The notes: generated by a model from the sequence alone, not told the origin. A stretch of 64,000 bases of DNA from Hymenobacter sp. BT188 (GCF_014333585.1 NZ_JACSCW010000004.1:682001-746000); one strand, 5' to 3'; counted from the stretch's first letter, positions 53,909-62,855 are shown. Translations and numbers: made by a program.

Positions 53909-54103
53909 CTAGGCTCGGTCGCTGGTGGTTTTCACCAAGTTGATGCCTGCGAAGAAGAAAATAAGGCCTACGATGAAAGGTACCAGACTGTTGATCTTGC
54001 TAAGATTCACGCCGGCTATTCCTAAAAAGCCTAAAGCGGCGTAAATAATGCCGATAATACCCAGAATGGTAAGGATGGCGCCGAAGGTGCGTTTCTGATT
54101 CAT
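53909..54103 (-). CDS. Small membrane protein, 64 residues
   Basis: Start ATG at 54103 (MNQKRTFGAILTILGIIGIIYAALGFLGIAG). Two hydrophobic helices are joined by VNLSKINS, ending KTTSDRA. It resembles short Bacteroidota membrane proteins of unknown function. It converges on the L,D-transpeptidase gene and can share its terminator. Confidence 0.75.
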   Translation of the reverse strand: MNQKRTFGAILTILGIIGIIYAALGFLGIAGVNLSKINSLVPFIVGLIFFFAGINLVKTTSDRA

Positions 54104-54288
54104 AAAAGAGGGAGATTAGGGAGTACAACTGAACAAGAGGAACCGGTTGCGAACCAGTTTTGCGCCTGATACGCTAACCAAGGCAAATTGGGTGCCTCTC
54201 TGTAGCAACCCTGCTGCTGAGTGCGCGTTAGAAGCCCGTCGGCTCACATTAAAGCCGCGTTTTCCCTCCCCTAATTCTCCCTACTACC

Positions 54289-55101
54289 ATGAGAGGAAGC
54301 CTTCGTTATTTGATTGCCCTGGCTGTTGCCGCCTTTTCCTTTGTAACCTACTATTGCAACCGCCAAACGAACCCGGTGACCGGCGAGGTGCAGCACGTAA
54401 ACATGACCACTGAGCAGGAAATCGCGCTCGGTTTGCAGGCTGCCCCCCAGATGGCTCAGCAATACGGTGGTCTGCACCCTGATCAGCAGGCCAGTGCTGC
54501 CATAAAACGCATTGGCGCCGCGCTAGTCCAGTCATCCAAAGCTGATCAGTCGCCCTACAAATTCGATTTTCATCTGCTGGCCGATGAGCAGACCATCAAC
54601 GCGTTTGCCTTGCCCGGCGGGCAAGTATTTATTACGGCCGGCTTGCTGAAAAACATGAAGACGGAAGGACAGGTGGCTGGCGTGCTGGCCCACGAGATTG
54701 GTCACGTCATTGGCCGCCATTCCGCTGAGCAGTTAGCCAAATCGCAGCTGACGCAAGGCTTGGCCGGTGCCGCTACTATCGCCGCCTACGACCCGGATAG
54801 TCCCGGTAGCTCCATTGGCAAAGCGGCCGTAGCAGCGGCTATTGCGAAGGTAGTTTCCTTGCGCTTTGGACGTGAAGATGAGCTCGAATCAGACCGCCTG
54901 GCTGTGCAATACACCGCCGATGCCGGCTACGACCCCCGCGCCATGATTCAAGTAATGGAGATTCTGGCGCAGGCCGGTGGCCAAAGCCGCGGCCCTGAGT
55001 TTATGAGCACCCACCCCGATCCGGGCAACCGCGTAGGCGTACTGGAAAAGGAAATTTCGGAGCGCTTCCCCAGTGGCGTTCCCAGCGGATTGAAGCAGTA
55101 A
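54289..55101 (+). CDS. M48-family metalloprotease
   Basis: 270 residues with one N-terminal hydrophobic segment (LIALAVAAFSFVTYYC), so it is membrane-attached or exported. The zinc motif is AHEIGHVIGRH (HExxH), with the third ligand in DELESDRLAVQYTADAGYD. NPVTGEVQHVNMT at the start and STHPDPGNRV near the end are typical of the M48 group related to BepA/LoiP, which degrade misfolded envelope proteins. A strong terminator follows. Confidence 0.92.
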   Translation: MRGSLRYLIALAVAAFSFVTYYCNRQTNPVTGEVQHVNMTTEQEIALGLQAAPQMAQQYGGLHPDQQASAAIKRIGAALVQSSKADQSPYKFDFHLLADEQTINAFALPGGQVFITAGLLKNMKTEGQVAGVLAHEIGHVIGRHSAEQLAKSQLTQGLAGAATIAAYDPDSPGSSIGKAAVAAAIAKVVSLRFGREDELESDRLAVQYTADAGYDPRAMIQVMEILAQAGGQSRGPEFMSTHPDPGNRVGVLEKEISERFPSGVPSGLKQ

Positions 55102-55120
55102 TTACCTAATCCTGAACAGG

Positions 55121-55182
55121 AAAGGAGGAGACGTAAGGCGGAGTTCAGGAAACTCATTATCCGCCTTCGTTCTCCTCCTTTT
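55121..55182 (+). terminator. Intrinsic terminator of the M48 gene
   Basis: AAAGGAGGAG (55121-55130) and AAGGCGGA pair with TCCGCCTT and CTCCTCCTTT further on, ending in TTTT. Only 20 bases separate it from the next start codon. Confidence 0.8.
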
Positions 55183-55201
55183 ATTCTTAAAACCTATTGC
55201 A

Positions 55202-56113
55202 ATGGCTGCTGAATCAACGCCCCACCTGCATTCGCTGCTGTTTGTCCTCAATCCGATTTCCGGCGACATCGATAAGCAGAATATAGAAACCACCATCACC
55301 GATTTCTGCTCGCAGCGCGGCCGCCGAGCCGAGTTTTTTCATACTTCCGGCGAAAACGACCTTGACAAGCTCAAGGCGCACCTAGCAGCCAACTCCTACG
55401 ATGCTGTATTTGCCGCTGGAGGCGATGGCACCGTGAACTTGGTAGGCGAGGCGCTACTGGGGGGCAAAATTCCGCTGGGAATACTGCCCTTGGGCTCCGG
55501 CAATGGGTTGTCCAAAGACCTAGGCATTCCGCAGGATATGAACGGCGCTTTGGATGTGATTTGGCAGCACAAGCTGCGCGCTCTGGACACCCTTCACGTG
55601 AGTGGGAATTTTTCGGTTCACCTAGCCGATCTGGGTTTTAATGCGCTGGTAGTGGAGCGATTTTGCAGCGGTGACACGCGCGGGCCGGGCGCTTATATTC
55701 GGATTGCCTTGCAGGAATACCTCAGCTACGAGCCTGTTACTTACCGCATCGAAACCGACCGCGAACAGTTTGAAGGGCCAGCGTTTATGCTCACTATTGC
55801 CAACGCCAGTACCTTCGGCAGCAACGTGGTGATTAATCCCGACAGCCGCCTAGACGACGGCGAGTTCGAACTCTGTCTGATTGAGCCATTTCCCGCCACG
55901 GCTTCCTTAGGCATTCTATATCATCTCTATACCGATGCCTTCGATACGTCGGTGTATACGCGCCGCTTGCGCTGCCGCCGCGCCAGCATCCAAGTGCCGG
56001 GGCAGCCGCGAGTACTCGTACAGGTTGATGGTGAACCCCTGGAGTTGGATACACCAGTTGAGGTAGAGATTAATCCGCGGAGCTTGCAGGTGCTGACGCC
56101 CGCGCTGGAGTAG
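55202..56113 (+). CDS. Diacylglycerol/lipid kinase (YegS/DagK type)
   Basis: 303 residues. The DAGK catalytic domain has LLFVLNPISG, AGGDGTVNLVGEAL (nucleotide site) and LPLGSGNGLSKDLGIP. The C-terminal beta domain ends VQVDGEPLELDTPVEVEI. It phosphorylates a membrane lipid such as diacylglycerol. The last 44 bases overlap the 3' end of the convergent phosphoesterase gene. A G6 motif encodes LGGKI near residue 88. Confidence 0.9.
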   Translation: MAAESTPHLHSLLFVLNPISGDIDKQNIETTITDFCSQRGRRAEFFHTSGENDLDKLKAHLAANSYDAVFAAGGDGTVNLVGEALLGGKIPLGILPLGSGNGLSKDLGIPQDMNGALDVIWQHKLRALDTLHVSGNFSVHLADLGFNALVVERFCSGDTRGPGAYIRIALQEYLSYEPVTYRIETDREQFEGPAFMLTIANASTFGSNVVINPDSRLDDGEFELCLIEPFPATASLGILYHLYTDAFDTSVYTRRLRCRRASIQVPGQPRVLVQVDGEPLELDTPVEVEINPRSLQVLTPALE

Positions 56114-57341
56114 ACGCGGCGCCAGAAATGCCCCCCAGCCCAGCTAGCAAGCGGCGCCGAAATGGTTCAGGGGCGCGTTCGGTACCGTCGGCGTTGCCGG
56201 GCTCTAGCGTGCGTAGCCAGGCTTCACCGTTTTCGTAGAAATCCAAGGTAAAGAACCCTTTGTGCTCGTGGGTGAAGGTCGCTTTGCCGCCTTTGCCTAC
56301 ATACGCCGTTTTGCTGCCCGAGCCACTAACTAGGTAATGACCATTCTTGTAAGCAAAGTATTGCAGGTTATGGTCGTGGCCGGCGGCGTAGATGATATTT
56401 GGGAACTGATGCAGCACGCGCAGCAGGCGGCGGCGCATTTTGCGGTAGCGCGGGTGAGCCATGTCCTCCTCCGCGCCCACCACCCGCCGGTACATCGGAA
56501 ACAGGGAGCCCACACCCGGCAGGGGTACATATGCCCGCTTGTGCACAGCCGTGAGGGGAAATACGTGCTGCTTGGTCGTGAACTGCCCGCCGTGCATCGC
56601 ATTGGAGTAAAGCGGGTGGTGCCCGGCTACCACAATCTGCTGATGGCGGTTGGCTTCCAGCAAGAGCTGTAATTGTTGGAAAGGCATACGGCTATCCGTA
56701 GCCTTGCAGCCATAAGCTGCCCCAAGGGGGCGCGTGCCGTGCTGCACCCACCACTGCGTATTGAGCACCACGAGTAGCAGATTATCGGCCAGCTGCACAG
56801 TTACAGGGTCGGGGCAGCCGCCGGGGGGCAAATATTGGGCAGCGGGCAAGTGTTCCCGCACGTATGCTTCCTGGCGCAGCAGATACTGAAAACCGTCGCT
56901 GCGGCCTTTGTTCCAATCGTGGTTGCCACTCAAAAACACTACCCGGCCGGGGTAGCGCAAGGCATCGAGCTGGATATCTAAGCGTCGCTCAGCGGCCGCC
57001 CGACCGATGGACGTTTCAGCGGGCAAGCCTGTCGGGTACACATTATCGCCAAGAACAACCACCGTACTATTGGCGCCAGCTTCTTCCAGCCAACTGTGCA
57101 GTAGGTTCAATACCGGGTCGCGGCCATCGGTGGCTACGGCACCTAAGTCGCCAACCAAGGCAATGCGGTGGCGCAGCGGCGACGCCGGGTCGGGTTGGTG
57201 CTGCTCCCAGTCGCGCACGGCCGGAGCTATATATGGCAAGCGCCGATAGCGGCGTTCCTGCAAATAGCGCCACAGCAGCCACGCCACCAGCACCAGGTTG
57301 ATACCCAGCAGAATGTAGAAAAGAAGGGTAGGAGTTGGCAA
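56070..57341 (-). CDS. Membrane-anchored metallophosphoesterase
   Basis: 423 residues. One N-terminal helix (LLFYILLGINLVLVAWLLWRYL) anchors it. The calcineurin-like fold has VGDLGAV, VVLGDNVYPTG, LSGNHDWNKG, VVAGHHPLYS and AAGHDHNLQYF, which supply the two-metal ligands. The fold resembles acid-phosphatase-like metallophosphoesterases of Bacteroidota. The Ala/Ser/Pro-rich tail (GAASTPARASAPASSAD) is encoded in the overlap with the lipid kinase gene. Two G6 motifs lie inside (near 56130 and 56823). Confidence 0.9.
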   Translation of the reverse strand: MPTPTLLFYILLGINLVLVAWLLWRYLQERRYRRLPYIAPAVRDWEQHQPDPASPLRHRIALVGDLGAVATDGRDPVLNLLHSWLEEAGANSTVVVLGDNVYPTGLPAETSIGRAAAERRLDIQLDALRYPGRVVFLSGNHDWNKGRSDGFQYLLRQEAYVREHLPAAQYLPPGGCPDPVTVQLADNLLLVVLNTQWWVQHGTRPLGAAYGCKATDSRMPFQQLQLLLEANRHQQIVVAGHHPLYSNAMHGGQFTTKQHVFPLTAVHKRAYVPLPGVGSLFPMYRRVVGAEEDMAHPRYRKMRRRLLRVLHQFPNIIYAAGHDHNLQYFAYKNGHYLVSGSGSKTAYVGKGGKATFTHEHKGFFTLDFYENGEAWLRTLEPGNADGTERAPEPFRRRLLAGLGGISGAASTPARASAPASSAD

Positions 57342-57537
57342 AGCAAATAATCAGATGTACAGGAGCTTATACGCACCACTGGCAGCGTAGTATAGAAGCA
57401 TCTGGATTGAGTAAGTGTTTCAGGTAAGTTTTCAGGATCAAAGCATAAGCCCGGTTCCCTGAAAGCTGGCGCGTGGAGTCAATTTCTTCATTGAAACTTA
57501 CTTGAAGCCTTTATAACTCCTTTCAACTAAATACATC

Positions 57538-57585
57538 AAAAAAGCCCCCCGACAACCTGTTAATAGGTTATTGGGGGGCTTTTTT
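57538..57585. terminator. Intrinsic terminator, G6-type
   Basis: AAAAAAGCCCCCC, an inner AACCT/AGGTT stem, then GGGGGGCTTTTTT. It follows the LytTR regulator gene on the minus strand. Confidence 0.9.
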
Positions 57586-57610
57586 AATAGGCAACGACTA
57601 AGCTACCTAA

Positions 57611-58366
57611 CTATTTCCAGCGACTGATAAACTGGTCGAAGGCTTCGCGGTATCCGTCGCTGACGGGAATGGTTTCGGCCCCTATTTGCACCGCGCCGCG
57701 TCCGATGGCAGTAATATGTTGCAGCCCTACAATGTAGGAGCGATGAATGCGCATAAACTGCCGGGCCGGTAACCGCTCCTCCAATGATTTCAGGCTCATC
57801 AGCGACAACAAAGGCCGGGCCTCACTGCGGCGGTGTACTTTCACATAGTCCTTTAGGCCCTCTACGTACAGAATGTCCTGATACGGAACGCGCACGAGCT
57901 GATACTCGACTTTCAGATAAAGATAATCTTCCTCTGGCGCCGGTACAGATGAGGCATTTGGAGCAGGTGAGGAAGACGGCTGCTTAAGGGCAGCGTAGGA
58001 CTGCGCTTTTTGCGCAGCCCGTAAAAACTCCTCGTACGTGAACGGTTTCAGCAGATAATCAAGCGCATCTACTTTGTAGCCTTCCAGGGCATATTGATTG
58101 AACGCCGTTGTAAATACCACCCGCGGCCCGTTTCCACCCGGCCCTCGATCTAGCACACGCGCCAGCTCCAGGCCGTTCAAGTCAGGCATTTGAATATCCA
58201 GAAAAAGCAAGTCGACTGGCGTGGGTTGGTGCTGTAAGCCTCGAAGCGCCGCCACCGCACTGCTATAAGTGCCCACGAGCTGCAGAAACGGCGTTTGCTC
58301 GATAAAGTGACTAACCAGCTTGAGGGCCAGTGGTTCGTCGTCGACGGCAATGCAGGTAAGCGTCAT
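57611..58366 (-). CDS. LytTR-family response regulator
   Basis: 251 residues. Receiver domain 1-120: IAVDDEPLAL, LLFLDIQMPDLNGLEL (phospho-acceptor Asp), and DYLLKPFTYEEF. The LytTR DNA-binding domain covers about 150-250: YLYLKVEYQLVRVPYQDILYVEGLKDYVKVH and FMRIHRSYIVGLQHI. It is the partner of the histidine kinase encoded 9 bases upstream. The Lys in LLKPF and the acidic pair are intact, so it should be phosphorylated normally. Confidence 0.95.
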   Translation of the reverse strand: MTLTCIAVDDEPLALKLVSHFIEQTPFLQLVGTYSSAVAALRGLQHQPTPVDLLFLDIQMPDLNGLELARVLDRGPGGNGPRVVFTTAFNQYALEGYKVDALDYLLKPFTYEEFLRAAQKAQSYAALKQPSSSPAPNASSVPAPEEDYLYLKVEYQLVRVPYQDILYVEGLKDYVKVHRRSEARPLLSLMSLKSLEERLPARQFMRIHRSYIVGLQHITAIGRGAVQIGAETIPVSDGYREAFDQFISRWK

Positions 58367-58375
58367 AGCAAAGGG

Positions 58376-59479
58376 TTAGCTTAGGCGAAGCAGTAGGTGC
58401 ACTTGGTATTCGTGCTCGGGCGTTTGCTCCGTCACGGTCAGCGTGTGGCGGTTGGGATACAGCAACTCAAGCCGCCGCCGGGTGTTCACTAGTCCAATGC
58501 CGCTGTTCTCATCCAAGGCCACCGGCCGATCCGCGAATACGCTATTTTGCACGGTTACTTCCAAAGTTTGAGGCGTCGGCTGCTGTACAGTAATGCGTAT
58601 ACGACTGGGAGCCAGTGTGCTCACGCCGTGCTTAAACGCGTTTTCCACGAACGTAAGTAGGATCATGGGAGCAATCGGCGCCTCTTGCAGCGGGTGAGGG
58701 GTTGTGAACTCAATTTGGACGTTGTCGGTTAGGCGCAGCTGCATCAGGTCGATATAATCCTGCAAAAACTGCACTTCCTGACTAAGCTGCGCGGTGCCAT
58801 GTTGGGTATCGTAGAGCACGTAGCGCATCATGCGGGAGAGACGGTGAATAGCTTCACGCGCCCGCTCTCCATCGAGCAGGGTGAGGGAATAGATATTATT
58901 GAGCGTGTTAAAAAAGAAGTGCGGATTGATCTGTGCTTTCAGCCAGGAGAGTTCAGTGGAAAGCTTTTCCTGCTCCAACGCTTGGCGTAGCTGGCTTTCA
59001 CGCTGCCCGCGCTGCACGGCCGCAACGCTAGTGCCCAGCCCCACCACCAATAGCGTAGAAAGCACAACCGCCGGATTAACCCAACCCAAAATTCCCGATT
59101 GCGACCTTTGTGGCCCACCCGGCCCACGCTCGCGGGGACCTAGCCCATAACTTTGGGGCACTTCTTGACGGAAGTTGCCGATTGAGGCTTCAAAATAGGT
59201 TTGCAAGCGACGGTGTGCCATTACCACCCCAAGTACGACTATCACCACAAACCCGATGTAGAGCAGCACCCGGCGATGGTACAGGAGCCGGGGCACGGCC
59301 CAGTTACTGTTTAGATAAAAAATGCTCAGCGACGTAACAAACAGCGCCGCTTGGAGCAGATAATAAGGTCTGCCTGACAATCGCCCTGCCGGCTGGGTGA
59401 ACAACAGTACGCCCAACAGCACCCAAATGACGGCGTGCAGTAACCAGGTCTGGGCTTGACGCGGCATAAAAAAGGGCAT
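58376..59479 (-). CDS. LytS/YehU-type sensor histidine kinase
   Basis: 367 residues from the ATG at 59479 (MPFFMPRQAQTWLLH). A TTG at 59557 would add 26 but lies over a likely promoter (TACTTTG). About four N-terminal membrane helices to 135 are followed by the His_kinase domain (WLKAQINPHFFFNTLNNIYSL, phospho-His) and HATPase (MILLTFVENAFKHGV, SGIGLVNTRRRLELLYP). It signals to the LytTR regulator downstream. The stimulus is unknown. Confidence 0.92.
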   Translation of the reverse strand: MPFFMPRQAQTWLLHAVIWVLLGVLLFTQPAGRLSGRPYYLLQAALFVTSLSIFYLNSNWAVPRLLYHRRVLLYIGFVVIVVLGVVMAHRRLQTYFEASIGNFRQEVPQSYGLGPRERGPGGPQRSQSGILGWVNPAVVLSTLLVVGLGTSVAAVQRGQRESQLRQALEQEKLSTELSWLKAQINPHFFFNTLNNIYSLTLLDGERAREAIHRLSRMMRYVLYDTQHGTAQLSQEVQFLQDYIDLMQLRLTDNVQIEFTTPHPLQEAPIAPMILLTFVENAFKHGVSTLAPSRIRITVQQPTPQTLEVTVQNSVFADRPVALDENSGIGLVNTRRRLELLYPNRHTLTVTEQTPEHEYQVHLLLRLS

Positions 59480-59587
59480 CCAGGGTGCTTTTGCTAAATA
59501 AACGTGCGCGCCGCTTGGCTTTGGGGCCAGCGGCGTGGGCAGAATAAACGTGTTCAAAGTACAGGGGTTGTCGGGTAATACTAGAGG

Positions 59588-59600
59588 CTGGGGGGCAAAA
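59588..59600. repeat. Single G6 motif upstream of the kinase gene
   Basis: CTGGGGGGCAAAA, reading TTTTGCCCCCCAG in the sense of the kinase gene. Confidence 0.55.
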
Positions 59601-59630
59601 GTCAGCTCATCAAACCACTAGGAGAAGTTG

Positions 59631-60368
59631 CTAGGTCATGGAGGCCTCCAGTTCAATAGCCACCACCACGGCCTCATTGCTCAACGCTTCCAGCTCCACT
59701 TCCGCTGTGTCCCACAAGGCGAGCCCGTCCTTCTCGTGCAACAGTCTGCCTTCCACCTCAAATGCTCCCGCCAGTACGAAAAGGAATACTTGAGAGGTAG
59801 GCTTTTTTAAGGTGTACAAGGTTTCCTGGCGGCCCGCAAATCGGCCGATACTCACCTTAAACGGAAGCGAAACGCCCGTCTGATCTGCTACCTGAACAGG
59901 AACTATCTGTTTTACCTCCACCAGTTGATTGGGTTGATCCTGACAGTTGAAGGTAAATAGGCGGTTCAAAGCGCCTTCGGCCGTCTGGGGTACTCTTATC
60001 CAGAGGTGCAGAAAAGTAATCACCTCGTTATCATAGGGGTTCGCAAAGTGCAGGGTGCTGCCCGCAGGCACCGTTAGCAGGTGCATTTCTTCAACGTGGG
60101 TCAGGGCTGGTGTTTCCTGAAGGAGCCCAACTCTAACGGCCCCGGTTACAGGAATAATGAGCACATGGGTAGCTTCTGTTACCTTCAGGGTTACTTGCTG
60201 GCCGCCGCCCAGAGTTTCCTCATTCACGGCCTGTAGGTTGCCAAACGCCTGCTTATGCTCGTGTACATAGGCGCCAAACTGGAAGGTACTATAGCGCCGA
60301 TATTGAGCCGTTTCGGCTGCTCCGCGCTGGTCGCCTAAGAATATCTTACCCGGTGTTTGCTTAATCAT
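59631..60368 (-). CDS. Pirin-like bicupin protein
   Basis: 245 residues from the ATG at 60368 (MIKQTPGKIFLGDQRGAAET). The earlier start overlaps the preceding gene. The N-terminal cupin part has YRRYSTFQFGAYVHEHKQAFGNL, and the C-terminal part has a second cupin with LFVLAGAFEVEGRLLHEKDGLALWD. This is the pirin/YhaK-like layout in which the usual N-terminal metal histidines are largely lost. Activity unknown (some relatives are quercetinases). It is coupled to the upstream gene with one base between stop and start. Confidence 0.8.
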   Translation of the reverse strand: MIKQTPGKIFLGDQRGAAETAQYRRYSTFQFGAYVHEHKQAFGNLQAVNEETLGGGQQVTLKVTEATHVLIIPVTGAVRVGLLQETPALTHVEEMHLLTVPAGSTLHFANPYDNEVITFLHLWIRVPQTAEGALNRLFTFNCQDQPNQLVEVKQIVPVQVADQTGVSLPFKVSIGRFAGRQETLYTLKKPTSQVFLFVLAGAFEVEGRLLHEKDGLALWDTAEVELEALSNEAVVVAIELEASMT

Positions 60369-60369
60369 G

Positions 60370-60873
60370 TTAGTCGCGCGTTTGCAAGGAATAAATGGAC
60401 AGAAAGGGAAGTAGTGAAAGTTGGTTCGTGAGTATTTCGCCCCCCACACCTGCTGCCTCCGATACCAGGAGTTGCGTACCAATAGTGTCATGCCACATCA
60501 GCGGCTCTGAGTAGAAATTTATGGCTACCTGATGCCGGGCTTTATCGAGCAGGTCTGAGTTGATAATCTCGAACTGAAACTTGCTGAACTTCAGGAAGTG
60601 CCGGCCCAGGTTGTCGATCACGTCGGGCACTAGGCCGCCCAACTGCTGCACATAGCCCCGCACCGCCGCGCTTACCAGAAAGTGAAGCTGGTCGGCGCCG
60701 GGTGCGTAGTGCAGCAACTCGCCAAAGGAGCGGTATTTCTTCTCCTGATTCAATAGCTGCGCCTGCATCCGAAACTCCGTGTAGGTATCTTCAAACACCA
60801 TTTTCTCCCACGGTCGGCTGGCGTTTGCGTCAATGATCTTGCGGTAGCACAGCGTAATCAGGCGGGTAGACAT
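60370..60873 (-). CDS. Hypothetical protein, 167 residues
   Basis: Start ATG at 60873 (MSTRLITLCYRKIIDANASRPWE). Soluble, mixed alpha/beta, with YRSFGELLHYAPGADQLHFLVSAAVRGYV and FSKFQFEIINSDLLDKARHQVAINFYSEPLMWHDTIG. No family recognised with confidence. It is the first gene of a two-gene unit with the pirin-like gene, so it may share that pathway. A C6 tract occurs near 60438. Confidence 0.65.
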   Translation of the reverse strand: MSTRLITLCYRKIIDANASRPWEKMVFEDTYTEFRMQAQLLNQEKKYRSFGELLHYAPGADQLHFLVSAAVRGYVQQLGGLVPDVIDNLGRHFLKFSKFQFEIINSDLLDKARHQVAINFYSEPLMWHDTIGTQLLVSEAAGVGGEILTNQLSLLPFLSIYSLQTRD

Positions 60874-60913
60874 GCAAGGAAAACTATACCGTTATAGAAC
60901 CCCATTTTGGTCT

Positions 60914-60928
60914 CTGGGGGGCAAATTT
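60914..60928. repeat. Single G6 motif, intergenic
   Basis: CTGGGGGGCAAATTT, about 41 bases before the gene starting at 60873. In its sense it reads AAATTTGCCCCCCAG. Confidence 0.6.
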
Positions 60929-60938
60929 GGGTGCCGCG

Positions 60939-61661
60939 TTAGGCGGCTACCCCGAAGGTGATTGACAGCTCAAAGCCTGCCGTGGTACTGCCTGTTACGG
61001 TGGCCAATTCCTGGGTTACGCCGTCGCTGAACACGTTGTCGCTGGCATTGTAGGTGTAGCCGTTCAGGCCCTTGCCGTAGCCGTTTACCGCCGCTACCGC
61101 CGACCCGCTTCCTTCAGGGAAAGCAATCTGGGTTACTTTCAGCGACGTACCGTTGGCGGCGTAAACGTGCACATGAATGTGCGTGGCCCGGCCGTTGTAC
61201 CAGCCTGGAAAGATGCTGGTAAATGTCACCTGCCCGTTGGCATCCGTGGTCTGGCGCCCCCGCAGGAAGTGCACGTTGGTGTAGTTGGTCGACTGCATCC
61301 CGCTGCCGCCGTACTCGGAGTAGTTTCCCTCCGCGTCGCAGTGCCAGATGTCGACCAAGGCCCCAGCCAGGGCCGCGCAGCTATTATTAGTGTTTGTGAT
61401 GGTAATCTTGGCGGTCATTTTGTGGCCGGCTTTGCCATCCGTTATGTCGCTGCGCACATAGGAGGCGGGCGCTTTAGTAGGAAAAGGGCCCTCTGTCTCT
61501 GTGGGCGCTACGGCGCAGCTACCGGAGCTGGTGCCAGTTCCGGTTCCAGTTCCGCCCGTTGACGGCGTAATCGAATCCGATTCCTTGCCGCAGGCGCTGA
61601 GCAGAGCAGGAGTGGAGATGGCGCCTACTAATAAGCTTTTGAGAAAATTCTTTCTTTCCAT
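60939..61661 (-). CDS. Intradiol ring-cleavage dioxygenase-like lipoprotein
   Basis: 240 residues. The signal ends in a lipobox (LLSAC near residue 24) and is followed by a Thr/Gly/Ser linker. The catalytic part begins APTETEGPFPTKAPASYVRSDITDG and keeps the iron ligands: Tyr in WHCDAEGNYSEY, Tyr in FPGWYNGRATHIHVHVY and the two His of HIH. The family cleaves catechols between the hydroxyls. Export as a lipoprotein is unusual for catechol metabolism but known for extracellular dioxygenase-like proteins. Substrate unknown. Confidence 0.85.
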   Translation of the reverse strand: MERKNFLKSLLVGAISTPALLSACGKESDSITPSTGGTGTGTGTSSGSCAVAPTETEGPFPTKAPASYVRSDITDGKAGHKMTAKITITNTNNSCAALAGALVDIWHCDAEGNYSEYGGSGMQSTNYTNVHFLRGRQTTDANGQVTFTSIFPGWYNGRATHIHVHVYAANGTSLKVTQIAFPEGSGSAVAAVNGYGKGLNGYTYNASDNVFSDGVTQELATVTGSTTAGFELSITFGVAA

Positions 61662-61794
61662 GAGGTAGCTGTCGGAGAAGGAGTTGCTGAATGAATGATC
61701 GAATTTCGTTCGAACCCATTTCTGCTACAGCACACAATCGACAGTTCGGGCTTTTGTATAGATGAATAGCCCTCGTTGAGCTAAAGCGCTACCC

Positions 61795-61808
61795 AAAAAA
61801 GCCCCCCA
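61795..61808. repeat. Single G6 motif, intergenic
   Basis: AAAAAAGCCCCCCA between the divergent dioxygenase and stress-protein genes, with no inverted partner. Confidence 0.55.
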
Positions 61809-61929
61809 ATTAGCTCAGCGCTGAAAATCACGGACTTGAAAACCTGATAAAGATCATGGCTGATCATGATTTGTCACATGGCTTATTTCCTGATGAAATG
61901 CCACATTTGGCTCTTTAACAAAGCGTTAG

Positions 61930-62808
61930 ATGGTTATGAAGCCTGCCCTGCTTATTCTGACCGATTTTTTCGCCGGCTCCAACCGAGCCTTAGCCTTCGC
62001 TACTGCCATAGCGAAGCCTCTCGGAGCTCGGTTGGTGCTATTGCACGTAGAACGCACTTCCCTGCTCGACCCGGAATTGCTGACGGGTAAGCGGGTAGTC
62101 AGGTCCAAGAAAGAAACGGATCTGGCATTAAACCACCTGATCCGTGACCTGCCCGTGCTTGCTCAGGCAGAAGTGGCTTCGGGCCGTGTGGAAGAGGCCG
62201 TGCTGGAAAGCACCAAGCTGCATAATCCGATGATGATTGTGCTGAGCCGGCCGGCTGACGAAGATATTCCTGATGTGTTGGTGACTACTACCGCGCTTAA
62301 TCTGCTGAAAATAAGTCCCTATCCCTTGCTTATTGTTCCGCCGCATACCCTGCCGATCGAGGTGCCGCAGCGCATACTGCTGGCCGCCGATGGCGATGGG
62401 TTTGAGCTAGGTGAGCATGTGGCCCCCATCCGCGACTTCTTCAACGCTTTGCAGATTGATCTGACGGTGGCCCACATCACCGAATCGGCTACTCGCCACA
62501 CCACCCAGCGGGCGCTTCAAACGGTGGAGGACACCGGTCTCACCCGCGACCTCCCTCGCCAGGTGCGCCCTTACCATGTGTGTCACACCCACGCTGGCGA
62601 AGGAATATTGCAGGCGGTATCGGAGCAGGGGGCCGATATGCTCGTAATGATTGCGCGGCGGCACCGATTCCTGGAAAGGCTGTTTCATACCAGCGTAACG
62701 GCGCAAATGATTTTGCACAGCCCGGTTCCGGTGCTTGTGTTGCCCGCCCAGCGTGTATCCCGCGGCGTTGGCAGAAGCCTACCCCGCATCATGAATATAA
62801 TGAATTGA
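61930..62808 (+). CDS. Tandem universal stress protein (UspA)
   Basis: 292 residues made of two Usp domains. The first (about 4-140) has ILTDFFAGSNRALAFATAIAKPLGARLVLLHVE and PYPLLIVPP. The second (about 145-285) has ILLAADGDGFEL, GADMLVMIARRHRFLERLFHTSVTAQMILHSPVPVLVLP, with a degenerate G-2x-G-9x-G(S/T) ATP pattern. Soluble. Expression under stress is typical of the family but not visible here. The start may be the ATG at 61930 or 61936. Confidence 0.9.
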   Translation: MVMKPALLILTDFFAGSNRALAFATAIAKPLGARLVLLHVERTSLLDPELLTGKRVVRSKKETDLALNHLIRDLPVLAQAEVASGRVEEAVLESTKLHNPMMIVLSRPADEDIPDVLVTTTALNLLKISPYPLLIVPPHTLPIEVPQRILLAADGDGFELGEHVAPIRDFFNALQIDLTVAHITESATRHTTQRALQTVEDTGLTRDLPRQVRPYHVCHTHAGEGILQAVSEQGADMLVMIARRHRFLERLFHTSVTAQMILHSPVPVLVLPAQRVSRGVGRSLPRIMNIMN

Positions 62809-62855
62809 CTGTGAGTAGAATAGTGTGATTAACCTTTTAATAGTCTGTGTTCTGT

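Noticed and set aside
1954..60445. The G6 tracts in genes as phase-variable slippery sites.
   Set aside because: The tracts are uniformly six long, lie mid-gene in housekeeping genes and are not followed by frames suggesting switching. No length variation can be seen in one sequence.
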